Source: Gordonibacter massiliensis (ex Traore et al. 2017) (GTDB lineage: Bacteria > Actinomycetota > Coriobacteriia > Coriobacteriales > Eggerthellaceae). From it: a stretch of 64,000 nt of DNA. A program made the translations under genes and the position numbers. Positions 8,857 through 17,044 of the stretch are shown in pieces. The stretch is from positions 3,158,168 through 3,222,167 of the forward strand of contig LT827128.1 in NCBI GenBank assembly GCA_900170005.1, read 5' to 3'. Within the stretch, counting starts at the first letter, position 1, and every line of letters starts with the position of its first letter. The notes beneath the pieces are model-generated. The model did no database searches, was not told where the DNA came from, and saw only the letters and a list, made by a program, of their open reading frames with translations.

Positions 8857-9684
8857 CTAGGCGGCTTCGGCGAGCGACGAGGGGTTTCGCCGCGCGATGT
8901 ACGCGTCGACGGCGTCGGCGGTTTGCTCCTGCTGCTCGGCCGGGTCGATGGAGGCCGTGCCGTCGCCGCTCTGAGGGCCGTACGCGCCGAAGCCGGTGTG
9001 GTTGCCTCCGGGTATCTCCACGGTGAGGGCGCCTTTCGGCATGAGCGCCTCGCTGTCGGCCAGCTTGTCGCGGTTGAGCACCCGGTCCTCCGAGCCGTAC
9101 ACCACGAGGGCGCCCAGGTCGGTGGCGGAAAGGTCGCTTGCCGCGTACGCTCCCAGCAGCACAAGGCCCGCGAGCGCGCCGTCGTCGGCGTGGTCGGCCG
9201 CGTACTGCGCCGCCATGGACCCGCCGAGCGAGTGCCCGCCGACCCACCAGCTTGACACCTGAGGATAGGCCGCGCGTACTTCGTCGGCTGCGTTCACGTT
9301 GAAGAACGCGAAGTTGAAGGGCATCTCAACGACCACGGCCAGGTAGCCGCGCTCGGCCAAGTCGCGCATGAGCGGGGCGTATGCGGTGTACTCGACCTTC
9401 GCCCCGGGATAGAACACAAGGCCCGCTTTGGACGTGGGGTCGCCGAACGCCACGTAGCTCGCGCCTCGATGCACGGGGAGCTGCGTCGTGGAGACGAGGT
9501 TTTCATGATCGGTATCCGCGTCGTGGTAATAGTCGCCCGCATACACGAGGAACGCCGCCACGGCCAGCACCATGACGACTGCGATCGCCGCGAGCGCGAT
9601 GGCCAGCCTTCGAGGCCAGCGCCGGCGCGGCGCGGCGGGGTCGGTGGCTGCGGCGTTCTCGGATGTCTTGTCGGCACGTTTCAT
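8857..9684 (-). CDS. membrane-anchored alpha/beta hydrolase
   Basis: A 275-residue protein with a basic N-terminus (RRRWPRRL) and one hydrophobic helix at about 26-48, then an extracytoplasmic alpha/beta-hydrolase fold. The nucleophile elbow is GGHSLGGS. VVYGSEDRVLN carries the acid and GGNHTGFG the catalytic His, so the triad is complete. The fold resembles dienelactone-hydrolase-type enzymes used on small esters. It lies 274 nt upstream of the lipase-like gene on the same strand, suggesting a pair of surface hydrolases. The start codon has no strong ribosome-binding site. Substrate unknown. Confidence 0.82.
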   Translation of the reverse strand: MKRADKTSENAAATDPAAPRRRWPRRLAIALAAIAVVMVLAVAAFLVYAGDYYHDADTDHENLVSTTQLPVHRGASYVAFGDPTSKAGLVFYPGAKVEYTAYAPLMRDLAERGYLAVVVEMPFNFAFFNVNAADEVRAAYPQVSSWWVGGHSLGGSMAAQYAADHADDGALAGLVLLGAYAASDLSATDLGALVVYGSEDRVLNRDKLADSEALMPKGALTVEIPGGNHTGFGAYGPQSGDGTASIDPAEQQEQTADAVDAYIARRNPSSLAEAA

Positions 9685-9763
9685 AAACAGGGATGATAGC
9701 AGCTTTCCGCCGCTTGTCGCTCTTCGGTTTCCCTTTCGCGTCGCACCGTTGATGCCCTGCCCC

Positions 9764-9817
9764 TTGCATCTTCATCATCTGCCAAGTATACTTATCATTA
9801 TGACAAGAAAACTTGGC
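9764..9817 (+). promoter_or_regulatory. promoter with overlapping inverted repeats for the membrane protein/XRE pair
   Basis: TTGCAT at 9764-9769 and TATACT at 9787-9792 are separated by 17 bp, a good sigma-70-type promoter. The -10 sits inside the palindrome AAGTATACTT (9784-9793). A wider inverted repeat, GCCAAGT at 9781-9787 with ACTTGGC at 9811-9817, and a second pair CTTATCA/TGACAAG, surround it. This is the layout of a self-repressed operator, most likely for the XRE regulator encoded two genes on. Promoter and repeats are seen; the regulator assignment is inferred. Confidence 0.6.
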
Positions 9818-9874
9818 ATTTTGGAAGCAGATTAATCAATAGCGCCGACCGCAGTGAGCCGAAGGAGGGTTCTT

Positions 9875-10189
9875 ATGGATAAGAATGAGATCTTGGAGAA
9901 GAATCGCAAAGACAACCGCGGCGCCGACGAGCGGTTCCGCATTCTGAACCAGCGGCAGAGCGTGGTCATGGTCAGCGCCATGCTGGCTATGTGGATGATC
10001 CTGTTCTTTTGGAACGTGTTCCGAGGTCTTGATACCAGCCAAGGAGGCGCCATCATGCTTTCCGGTGTGGCGGCCATGGGCTTTTGGCAGTTTCACCAAT
10101 ATCGGATGAAGGCGGGCATCTTCTTCGGTATCTTGGCGGCTTTCGGCGCCGTGTCGTTCGCGGCCAACTACATCATGGCCACGATGTAG
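9875..10189 (+). CDS. small two-TM membrane protein (DUF6442-like)
   Basis: A 104-residue protein beginning MDKNEILEKNRKDNRGADER, then two hydrophobic helices at about 31-53 and 60-80 and a third near 84-102. ATG at 9875 is preceded by GAAGGAGGG. Small membrane proteins of this look are commonly encoded directly before a minimal Cro/C1-type regulator in Firmicutes and Actinobacteria, which is the situation here (next gene after 9 nt). The DUF6442 name is from pattern memory, not a search. Role unknown; it may sense or be controlled by the partner regulator. Confidence 0.65.
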   Translation: MDKNEILEKNRKDNRGADERFRILNQRQSVVMVSAMLAMWMILFFWNVFRGLDTSQGGAIMLSGVAAMGFWQFHQYRMKAGIFFGILAAFGAVSFAANYIMATM

Positions 10190-10198
10190 GGGACGATC

Positions 10199-10450
10199 AT
10201 GATCAAGATGCCTTCCCTCGGATTCGATGATGTGCACGACAACGACGGCGAGCTGGAGCTGTGCAACCGCTTGAAGGCGGCGCGTGCCGAAGCGGGATTG
10301 TCCCAAACAGAGCTCGCTCGTCTGGTGGGCGTGTCGCGGCAGACCATCTCGTCCATAGAGACGGGCCTGTTCAACCCTACCGCCAAGCTGGCGCTCGTGC
10401 TATGCATCGCGCTGGACAAGAAGTTCGAGGACTTGTTTTACTTTGAATAG
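10199..10450 (+). CDS. XRE/Cro-family transcriptional regulator
   Basis: An 83-residue regulator that is almost only a helix-turn-helix: LCNRLKAARAEAGLSQTEL, then ARLVGVSRQTISSIETGLF, then a tail reaching KKFEDLFYFE. This is the compact YgzD/Cro type that dimerises and binds palindromes. It is co-transcribed behind the small membrane protein and probably represses the operon through the inverted repeats at 9781-9817. There is no separate sensor domain, so the membrane partner may supply the signal. Confidence 0.88.
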   Translation: MIKMPSLGFDDVHDNDGELELCNRLKAARAEAGLSQTELARLVGVSRQTISSIETGLFNPTAKLALVLCIALDKKFEDLFYFE

Positions 10451-10452
10451 CG

Positions 10453-10521
10453 CATCAATTGATGTGAATGGCATCGACAAAGGTCTGCTTTTCCTTTATG
10501 ATGGTCACATCATTTGATGTG
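10453..10521 (+). promoter_or_regulatory. toxin-antitoxin promoter flanked by two palindromic operators
   Basis: TCGACA at 10474-10479 and TATGAT at 10497-10502 with a 17-bp spacer make a promoter aimed at the toxin gene. The perfect palindrome CATCAATTGATG lies just upstream of the -35 (10453-10464). CACATCATTTGATGTG lies just downstream of the -10 (10506-10521). Both share the half-site CATCA/TGATG. The symmetric placement fits autorepression by the HTH-containing antitoxin, as known for mqsRA. Confidence 0.7.
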
Positions 10522-10537
10522 ATTGGACGGTTCGCCC

Positions 10538-10921
10538 GTGGAAGCGATTGCGGAAAAGTGGAAAATCGAGGCCGTGTTGGCCTTGGTGCGCGCGACAAAG
10601 CTCGAGCGTTTCTTTGTGCTCGGCTCAGAGCGGATCGATTCGAAAACGCATCGTTTTATGCGGCAAGTCGGATACGATCGTCCGAGTGTTTTCCGCGAAG
10701 TTCGCTCCTTGCGCGTTGGGAACTATTCCCAAGGGCCGTTGCCCGACGACAAAGGGCGAGCGCATGACGTATGGGTTTTCGGGAAGTATATTGCTCGATA
10801 CCAGGTTTACATCAAGCTCGTCGCCTTTGTAGAAGGCGGGGAGGTGCGCTGCCTGTGCGTCTCCTTTCACGAGGCGGAACGCCCTTTGACGTTCCCGTAC
10901 GGTTTGGAGGGCGATGCGTGA
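10538..10921 (+). CDS. MqsR/RelE-like toxin of a type II toxin-antitoxin pair
   Basis: A 127-residue basic protein. The C-terminal third, HDVWVFGKYIARYQVYIKL then CLCVSFHEAE, matches the end of the ribonuclease toxin MqsR, where QVYLK is followed by VSF. The toxin gene precedes the antitoxin, the mqsRA order, and overlaps it by 4 nt (GTGA). I prefer GTG at 10538, behind GGACGG; TTG at 10523 would add five residues but starts at the edge of the operator. Predicted activity is mRNA interference. The relationship is distant and seen by eye only. It could also be another barnase-fold toxin. Confidence 0.55.
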   Translation: MEAIAEKWKIEAVLALVRATKLERFFVLGSERIDSKTHRFMRQVGYDRPSVFREVRSLRVGNYSQGPLPDDKGRAHDVWVFGKYIARYQVYIKLVAFVEGGEVRCLCVSFHEAERPLTFPYGLEGDA

Positions 10922-11937
10922 ACACGATAACGACGTTTTGCACGGAATGCGAGCGACAGGTCAAGGCGACCATAGAAGAGGTTCGCGAGACGATCGACGT
11001 TCGCGGTTGTGCTGTCACCGACGACTTCGAATATGCGGTTTGCCCCTATTGCGAGAGCCGCATACCGGAGCCGGTTCTTGTAGATCGCAACTTCGCGAAG
11101 ATGTACGGGGCCTATCGCGAAGCTGCGGGCATTCCCCAGCCCGACGAGATCGTGGCGCTGCGACGGCGTTACGGGTTCTCGCAGCGCGTGTTCGCGGCCG
11201 TGCTGGGCATCGGCGTCGCCAGCGTGCAGCGCTACGAGGGCGGCGCCCTCCCGTCGGAGTCCCATGCCGAGCTGCTTCGCCGGGCGCGCGATCGACGGTT
11301 CCTGCTCGAGCGCTTGCGCGGCGGCGCGCTTCGATTGAGCGCGCAGGAGCGGGAACGCGCGCTGCGAACGGTTGAGCAGCAGGCGACGAGCCGTGTGGAT
11401 TACGCGGTCGTGCGCCTCGATCTGTTGGATTGCCTGCCGCGCGAGGTCGCGCCCGAAACCGGCATGCGCGCGCTCGATGCCGACCGTTTGCGGGAGGCGG
11501 TCGTGTACCTTGCCGCCCACGTGGGAAACCTGTTCGCGACGAAGCTGAACAAGGTGCTGTTCTACTTGGATTTCTCGGCGTATCGCGACGAGGGCGTCGG
11601 GTTCACCGGCTTGCGCTACGCGCGGGCCGACTACGGCCCGGTTCCCGACCAGTACGACCTCGTCATGGCGGCCCTCGTCGACGGCAAGGCGCTTTCGTAT
11701 CGGGAGCAGGGCGATGGGCGCGTGGTCGTCGCGCATCGCGGTGCCGATCTCTCGGCGTTCTCGCCCCAAGAGGTGGCGCGCCTCGATGCCGTCGCCTCTT
11801 TTGCGAACGGCTTCTCCAGCTGCGCGGAGCTTTCGGCCTACGCGCACGAGGAGGAAGCCTGGCGAGAAACGCCCTCGGGCGCGCTGATCGACTACGGGCT
11901 CGCCCGCAGCCTTCATGCTTCGAGCCTCAGTTGTTAG
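10918..11937 (+). CDS. MqsA-like HTH antitoxin fused to a Panacea (SocA/DUF4065) domain
   Basis: A 339-residue protein in three parts. Residues 1-50 form a zinc ribbon with Cys pairs FCTEC (8, 11) and VCPYC (42, 45), as in MqsA/YgiT. Residues 77-115 are an XRE helix-turn-helix, RYGFSQRVFAAVLGIGVASV. Residues 190-330 look like the Panacea domain (SocA/GepA, DUF4065), with LFATKLNKVLFYLDF and YARADYGPVPDQY. Panacea is known as a promiscuous toxin-neutralising domain. GTG start with TTGGAGGG upstream. It probably binds the toxin with the C-terminal part and represses the operon through the N-terminal HTH. The final 11 bases overlap the convergent deacetylase gene. Confidence 0.8.
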   Translation: MNTITTFCTECERQVKATIEEVRETIDVRGCAVTDDFEYAVCPYCESRIPEPVLVDRNFAKMYGAYREAAGIPQPDEIVALRRRYGFSQRVFAAVLGIGVASVQRYEGGALPSESHAELLRRARDRRFLLERLRGGALRLSAQERERALRTVEQQATSRVDYAVVRLDLLDCLPREVAPETGMRALDADRLREAVVYLAAHVGNLFATKLNKVLFYLDFSAYRDEGVGFTGLRYARADYGPVPDQYDLVMAALVDGKALSYREQGDGRVVVAHRGADLSAFSPQEVARLDAVASFANGFSSCAELSAYAHEEEAWRETPSGALIDYGLARSLHASSLSC

Positions 11938-12859
11938 CTCCATGGTGGAACGGCGGGGTGTCGTGAGTGAGAATGCCGAACGTGTAGCCTTGCTCGCGCA
12001 ATCCGTCGATAATGGCTGGCAGGGCCTCGACCGTCGTGCGTTTCACCGTGGTGTCGTGCATGAGCACGCACACGCGCTGCACGCCGCCGGCGCCGCCGAG
12101 CGCGTTCGCCGCAATGTCGGCGGCCGGCGGGGGCGGCGTCGCGGAGTCTCCGCCCGACGCGTTCCAATCGAAGTACTGGTAGCCTTGGGCGGGAACGCTC
12201 TGCACGAGACGGCTCATGATGCCCTTGCTGTAATTGACCGACACGGTGTTCGACGTGCCGCCGGGGAAGCGCACGATGTCGACCGTGCGGCCGATGCGCG
12301 ACGACACGGCATCCTGCACGGCCGCCAGATCGGCGAAGTAGGCGTCGTCGCTGGCGTACAGCTGCGCGTAATCGTGGGTGAACGTGTGCAGGCCGATGCC
12401 ATGCCCGGCATCGGAGATGTTCTTCACCAAGTCGATACGGTCGGAGTTTCCCTTGATGAAGAAGGTGACGTACACGCCCTTTTCCCGAAGCGCGTCCAAG
12501 ATGTCGAGCGTGTTGTCGGAGGGGCCGTCGTCAAAGGTCAAGTAGCATATTTTCGCCGAGGCGTCGCCGTTCGCGATGCGTTCTTCCACGGCCGCGCCCT
12601 CGGCCAGCACGGCTTCCGGCGACGTGGCCGGGGCGGGTGCGGGCCGCGCTTCGGGCTCCGGCTCGCTCGGCTTCGGAGTCTCGATTGCTTCGGGTTCTTT
12701 CACCGCCTCCTCGAGATCGGCCATAGCCTCGACATCGCTTTTCGCGGTTGCGCTCTCGCTTCCGGGCGTCGCTGGCGCGCATCCCGCAAGCGTGCCGCAG
12801 AGCGCGATGCAAACCAGCAGCGTGCAGCCGAGCGGGCGCCGGGGCGGCTGTGCTTTCAT
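11927..12859 (-). CDS. polysaccharide deacetylase lipoprotein
   Basis: A 310-residue carbohydrate esterase family 4 protein. The signal peptide ends in the lipobox LAGC, followed by a Pro/Glu/Ala-rich linker to about residue 100. NodB motifs in order: TFDDGPSDNT (catalytic base and metal Asp), HTFTHDYAQ (metal His pair), RFPGG, DWNASGGD and LMHDT. It should de-N-acetylate cell-wall or secreted polysaccharide outside the membrane. Start ATG at 12859 with AGAGAGG upstream. Convergent with the antitoxin gene, sharing 11 bp. The active-site residues are intact. Confidence 0.92.
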   Translation of the reverse strand: MKAQPPRRPLGCTLLVCIALCGTLAGCAPATPGSESATAKSDVEAMADLEEAVKEPEAIETPKPSEPEPEARPAPAPATSPEAVLAEGAAVEERIANGDASAKICYLTFDDGPSDNTLDILDALREKGVYVTFFIKGNSDRIDLVKNISDAGHGIGLHTFTHDYAQLYASDDAYFADLAAVQDAVSSRIGRTVDIVRFPGGTSNTVSVNYSKGIMSRLVQSVPAQGYQYFDWNASGGDSATPPPPAADIAANALGGAGGVQRVCVLMHDTTVKRTTVEALPAIIDGLREQGYTFGILTHDTPPFHHGANN

Positions 12860-13041
12860 CGGGCCTCTCTTTCGATGGGCGGGTCGAGGACAGGAGGAGG
12901 GGAATGCGGCCTTGCATCCATTATAGCCGCCGTCTACACCAAACTGTCTTCGGAGGGCCGTCTTGATGCGGGGCGAACGCATGTTTCGCATGAAACATTC
13001 GCGGATGATCTTTCCGGCCGACCGTCGCTTGGCGCACGCAT

Positions 13042-13049
13042 GCTAGAAT
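13042..13049 (+). promoter_or_regulatory. extended -10 promoter element upstream of metG
   Basis: TGCTAGAAT (-10 TAGAAT at 13044-13049 with the extended TGn) lies 160 bases before metG. No good -35 is present. The intervening leader of about 150 nt shows no T-box motif, so tRNA-sensing control is not apparent. Confidence 0.4.
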
Positions 13050-13205
13050 AAACAGTTGCTGCCCTTCGTGCCGAACGGTGAAGTTTTCCTCGATCGCACC
13101 GAAGGACCAGCACGACCCGGCGTCCGCATCATGCGCGGAGCGCGCCGACCGACCCGGCCGACCGGACACCATGAGCCCGGCAGCCCCGAGAACAAAGGAA
13201 GCACC

Positions 13206-14795
13206 ATGTCAAAGGGAACCTACTCGTTCACCACCCCCATCTACTACGTCAACGCGGCCCCGCACCTCGGCACCGCGTACACCACCATCGCGGCCGATAC
13301 CGTCGCGCGCTACCAGCGCATGAACGGCTACGACGTCGCGTTCGTCACGGGCATGGACGAGCACGGGCAGAAGGTGGCCGACACCGCCGCCGAGAAGGGC
13401 ATGGCCCCGCAGGACTGGTGCGATTCCATGGAGCCCGCGTTCCGCGACGCGTGGGACATGCTGGGCATCACCTACACCGACTTCGTGCGCACCACCGAGC
13501 CGCGCCACGCCGAGAGCGTGCGGAAGTTCTGGCAGGACCTCTACGACCGCGGCTGGTGCTACAAGGGCAGCTACGAGGGCTGGTACTGCGTGCACGAGGA
13601 GACGTACTACGCCGAAAGCGACCTTGAGAAGAACGACGAGGGCCAGCTCGTGTGCCCCGACTGCAAGCGCCCCGTGCAGAAGGCGGGCGGCGAGGAGAAC
13701 TGGTTCTTCAAGCTGTCCGAGTTCCAGGACAAGCTGCTTGCGTTCTACGAGGAGAACCCCGACTTCATCCGTCCCGAAACGCGCAAGAACGAGATCGTGT
13801 CGTTCGTGAAGAGCGGCCTGAAGGACCTGTCCATCTCGCGCTCAACGTTCGACTGGGGCGTGCCGCTGCCGTTCGACGAGGGGCATGTGGCCTACGTGTG
13901 GGCCGACGCGCTGTTGGCCTACCTCACGGGTATCGGCTACGCCGACGAGGGCGAGCGCGCCGACGAGTTCGACCGCCGCTGGCCCATGCAGTACCACTTC
14001 GTGGGCAAGGACATCACGCGCTTCCACTGCGTCATCTGGCCGGCCATGCTCATGGCGGCGGACATGCCCATCACCCACACGGTGTTCGGCCACGGCTTCC
14101 TGCTCACGAAGGGCGAGAAGATGTCGAAGTCGAAGGGCAACGCGCTCAAGCCCGTCGACCTGTGCCGCGTGTTCGGCGTGGACGCGTACCGCTACTACTT
14201 CATGAGCGACGTGCAGTTCGGCGCCGACGGCTCCATCTCCATGGAGCGCATGGTGCAGGTGTACAACGCCGATTTGGCGAACACCTGGGGCAACCTGTGC
14301 AGCCGCGTGTTCAACATGACGAAGAAGTACTTCGACGGCCAGGTGCCGGAAGTGCCCGCCGACGTGCTCGCCAAGGAGAACCCGCTGCGTGCGATCTCGG
14401 ACGAGCTGTACGCCGAGTACGACGCGGCTTTGGGCGCCGTGGACTTCACCGGTGCCGCCGCCGCGGTGCAGAAGCTGGCGAGCCGCGTGAACCTGTACGT
14501 GGAGGAGAGCGCGCCGTGGAACCTCGCGAAGAGCGAGGAGACCGCCGGCGAGCTGGCCGAGGTCATCTACAACGCGCTCGAGGCCATCCGCATCATCGCG
14601 CTGTATATGGCGCCGTTCATGCCGAACACGTCGGCCGAGGTGTTCCGTCGCCTGAGCTTGGGCGACGTGACGGCCGTGACCGACATCGAGGCCGCCACCG
14701 CCTGGGGACAGCTGCCCGCCGGCAACACCGTGGAGATCGGCGACCCCCTGTTCCCGCGCTTGGACATGGACGCCATCGACCTCGACATGGAGTAG
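13206..14795 (+). CDS. metG: methionyl-tRNA synthetase
   Basis: A 529-residue class I aminoacyl-tRNA synthetase charging tRNA-Met. The HIGH-type motif is PHLGTAYTTIAADT at the N-terminus, KMSKSKGN lies at about 300, and the zinc-knuckle region CPDCKRPVQKAGGEENWFF lies between. The C-terminal anticodon-binding helical domain is present, but the extra tRNA-binding (EMAP-like) domain of longer MetG forms is absent. This is a normal variant. ATG at 13206 has AAAGGAAG eight bases upstream. The upstream reading frame from 13056 is not protein-like. Confidence 0.97.
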   Translation: MSKGTYSFTTPIYYVNAAPHLGTAYTTIAADTVARYQRMNGYDVAFVTGMDEHGQKVADTAAEKGMAPQDWCDSMEPAFRDAWDMLGITYTDFVRTTEPRHAESVRKFWQDLYDRGWCYKGSYEGWYCVHEETYYAESDLEKNDEGQLVCPDCKRPVQKAGGEENWFFKLSEFQDKLLAFYEENPDFIRPETRKNEIVSFVKSGLKDLSISRSTFDWGVPLPFDEGHVAYVWADALLAYLTGIGYADEGERADEFDRRWPMQYHFVGKDITRFHCVIWPAMLMAADMPITHTVFGHGFLLTKGEKMSKSKGNALKPVDLCRVFGVDAYRYYFMSDVQFGADGSISMERMVQVYNADLANTWGNLCSRVFNMTKKYFDGQVPEVPADVLAKENPLRAISDELYAEYDAALGAVDFTGAAAAVQKLASRVNLYVEESAPWNLAKSEETAGELAEVIYNALEAIRIIALYMAPFMPNTSAEVFRRLSLGDVTAVTDIEAATAWGQLPAGNTVEIGDPLFPRLDMDAIDLDME

Positions 14796-14796
14796 C

Positions 14797-15056
14797 CTGT
14801 CATCCTGAGCGAGCGGAGCATTCAACAGTCCAGCGGACAGTCGAGGCCTCGAGCACGCGAAGCGAGCGCAGGGATGCCTCCGCGGAGCGGGGACGCGAAG
14901 GACCCCGCGCAGTGTCAGCGGGAAGCTCTGTCATCCTGAGCGGAGCGCGCCAGCGCGGAGTCGAAGGATCCCGTGCGGCGGCAGCGGGAAGCGTCACGGC
15001 TATCGCCGCACGGGATCCCTCGGCTCCGGCCTACGGCTTCGGTTCGGGATGACAGG
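14797..15056. repeat. REP-like inverted repeats, family A
   Basis: Two copies of a repeat whose unit starts CTGTCATCCTGAGCG. The first, at about 14797-14820, is a half element. The second (about 14928-15056) is a full hairpin: CTGTCATCC at the left edge pairs with GGATGACAG at the right edge, and GGATCCCGTGCGGCG pairs with CGCCGCACGGGATCC. Related copies are at 34446-34494 and 38579-38708. The element could act as a terminator or REP sequence between metG and tatD. Confidence 0.75.
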
Positions 15057-15105
15057 AAGCGCGCTTCGCTCGCTCAGATGACAATCGTTTTGAAAGGACG
15101 CGACC

Positions 15106-16149
15106 GTGACCGACGAACGACAAGCCGAGACCGACCCGATGTTCTTCGACGCGCTGTTCCATCGCAAGCGCAAGCACGGGAAGTGGGACGTCGTCGACGC
15201 GCCCCAGCTCGAGGCGCTCGTGGCGGACACGCACGCGCACCTGCAGCTGCTGGACGATCCGGCGCTCGCCTTGGCGCGCTGCGCCGCGAACGGCGTGGGC
15301 TTCGTCTGCACTATTTCCGACGTGCACGAGGACGGCTCCACCACCTATGACAAGCTGGATGCCTGGAAGCACGAGGGCGCGGTCGACACGGCCAAGATCG
15401 TCCATCGATGTTGAGGGACGCCCTGCCCGCGCGTGCCGCGGGTTCGCATCGCAACCGGCTGCCATCCCCACAACGCCAAGCACTACGACGACGCGTTGGA
15501 GTCCGTCCTGCGCGAACGGTTGGCCGATCCGCGCACGGCCGCAGTGGGGGAGATCGGACTGGACTTCCACTACGACTTCTCGCCGCGCGACGACCAGCGC
15601 ACGGCGTTTCGGCGCCAGGTCCGCGTGGCCAAGGAGTGCGGCCTGCCGGTCATCCTGCACGTGCGCGAGGCGCACGACGAGGCGCTGGCCATCATGCGCG
15701 ACGAGGGCTTTCCCGAGGCGGGCACGCTGCTGCACTGTTTCAATTTGGATTGGGACGTGCTCGAGCCGTGGGCCGAGGCCGGTTGCTACGTGGCGTTCGG
15801 CGGCCCGCTCACGTTCAAGAAGAGCGACGACACCCGCGAAGCCGCGGCCCGCGTGCCGGCGGACCGCCTGCTCACCGAAACGGACGCGCCTTACATGACG
15901 CCCGAGCCGTTGCGCGGAACGACCTGCGGGCCCGAGCACGTCGTGTTCACGGCCGAGCGTCTGGCCGAGGTGCGCGGTTGCGCGCCGGGCGAGGAGCGCG
16001 AGGCGCTGCTGCGCCGGCTCATGGCGAACGCCCGCAACCTGCTCGACCGCGAGCCGACCGCTTGGCAGCGCAAGGCGGCCGCGTCGTTCTACGCCGACGC
16101 CTTCGAAGCGCTGGACGGGCCGGCTGCGGCCGCAACCGACGGACAATAA
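15106..16149 (+). CDS. tatD: TatD-family metal-dependent hydrolase interrupted by an in-frame TGA
   Basis: One reading frame of 348 codons encodes a TatD-type DNase, but codon 103 (15412-15414) is TGA. Before it come ADTHAHLQLL (HxH metal site) and VCTISDVHEDG. After it come ATGCHPHNAKHYD, GEIGLDFHYDFSP, HVREAHDEAL, LLHCFN and LLTETDAPYMTP, the complete set of TatD metal ligands. The frame is the same on both sides, so this is not a frameshift. Explanations are selenocysteine (context Cys-TGA-Gly, with a hairpin just downstream), a nonsense mutation, or a sequencing error. If split, the 3' part could restart at GTG/ATG codons near 15433. Followed after 13 nt by the flavodoxin-fold gene. Confidence 0.8.
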
Positions 16150-16162
16150 GGAGCTGCACGTT

Positions 16163-17044
16163 ATGAACCGCCTGATCATCGTAGGGTCGCCTCGCACGGA
16201 CGGCCGCAGCGCGCATCTAGCCGACCTGCTGTTCGAGTCGTGCATCGACGAGTGCCCCGACGACGAGGTGGCGCTCGCGCCGGTGTCGACGCTCGCCATC
16301 GAGCCCTGCCAGGGATGCGACGGCTGCAAAGCCCTGGTTGAACGAGCCACGCGCGAACCGGACGACGACAAGGCCGACGACAAGGCCGAAGACGAGGCGT
16401 CCCGTCGCTGCGTCATCGACGACGACATGGCGGAGGTGTACGAGCTGATCGAAGCCGCCGACGAGCTGGTCGTGGTGTCCCCCGTGTACTTCGCCGGCGC
16501 TCCTGCCCAGTTGAAGGCGCTGCTCGATCGGTTGCAGCCCTACTTCTGGACCGATGCGCGCCATCGTGGGAAGCGCCCGGCCACGCTGCACGTGGTGGGC
16601 GAGGGCGGCGATCCGCACGGTTTCGAGCCGTTGGTGGGCGTGGTGCGCTCCTCGCTGTCATGCGCCGGTTTCGCGCTGGAACGCGTGCTCGATTGGGTGG
16701 GCCGGATCGACGAGGACGGCGAGATCACGGCCGAGGCCATCGAGCATCCGCTCGCGCCGCCGCCCGGCGCCGGCGCCTTCGGGCCCGAGGCGTCGGTTTC
16801 CGCAACCGACGACGGCGAGACGGCCTCCCCTGCGTCGCCGACGCGTCCGGCTCTGCGCCTTTCTTCCGAAGCCAAAGCTCCGCAGGGCGCCTCCGAAGCC
16901 CTGAGCGCAAAAAGCGGCAATCGCAGCGGGCGCAACGCGTCCGGGGCGAACCGTCCCAAGCAGGGGTCGCAAAAGCAGGGTCGCCCCAAGCAAAGCGGCG
17001 GCAAGCAGAACCGTCCGAAGCAGAACGGCAAGCGCCGTGGCTAA
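16163..17044 (+). CDS. flavodoxin-fold NADPH-dependent FMN reductase-like protein with a basic tail
   Basis: A 293-residue protein. The N-terminal 185 residues have the FMN-binding loop VGSPRTDGRSAHLADLL, a CQGCDGC pair near residue 52, and VVSPVYFAGAPAQLKALLDR, as in the NADPH-dependent FMN reductase/iron-sulfur flavoprotein group. An acidic insertion (DDDKADDKAEDEA) sits at about 72-84. From about 220 the protein turns into a low-complexity Lys/Gln/Arg/Pro tail with repeated RPKQ/KQG units, which looks nucleic-acid binding. The start ATG follows AAGGAG that overlaps the tatD stop. The last 8 bases overlap rsmA, suggesting a tatD-flavoprotein-rsmA operon. Confidence 0.75.
   Translation: MNRLIIVGSPRTDGRSAHLADLLFESCIDECPDDEVALAPVSTLAIEPCQGCDGCKALVERATREPDDDKADDKAEDEASRRCVIDDDMAEVYELIEAADELVVVSPVYFAGAPAQLKALLDRLQPYFWTDARHRGKRPATLHVVGEGGDPHGFEPLVGVVRSSLSCAGFALERVLDWVGRIDEDGEITAEAIEHPLAPPPGAGAFGPEASVSATDDGETASPASPTRPALRLSSEAKAPQGASEALSAKSGNRSGRNASGANRPKQGSQKQGRPKQSGGKQNRPKQNGKRRG

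Noticed and set aside
13050-13205. T-box or other riboswitch upstream of metG
   Set aside because: No conserved T-box sequence or specifier-loop layout could be found in the leader.
13652-15052. 466-codon plus frame within and beyond metG
   Set aside because: It is out of frame with metG and made of Arg/His-rich sequence plus translated repeats.
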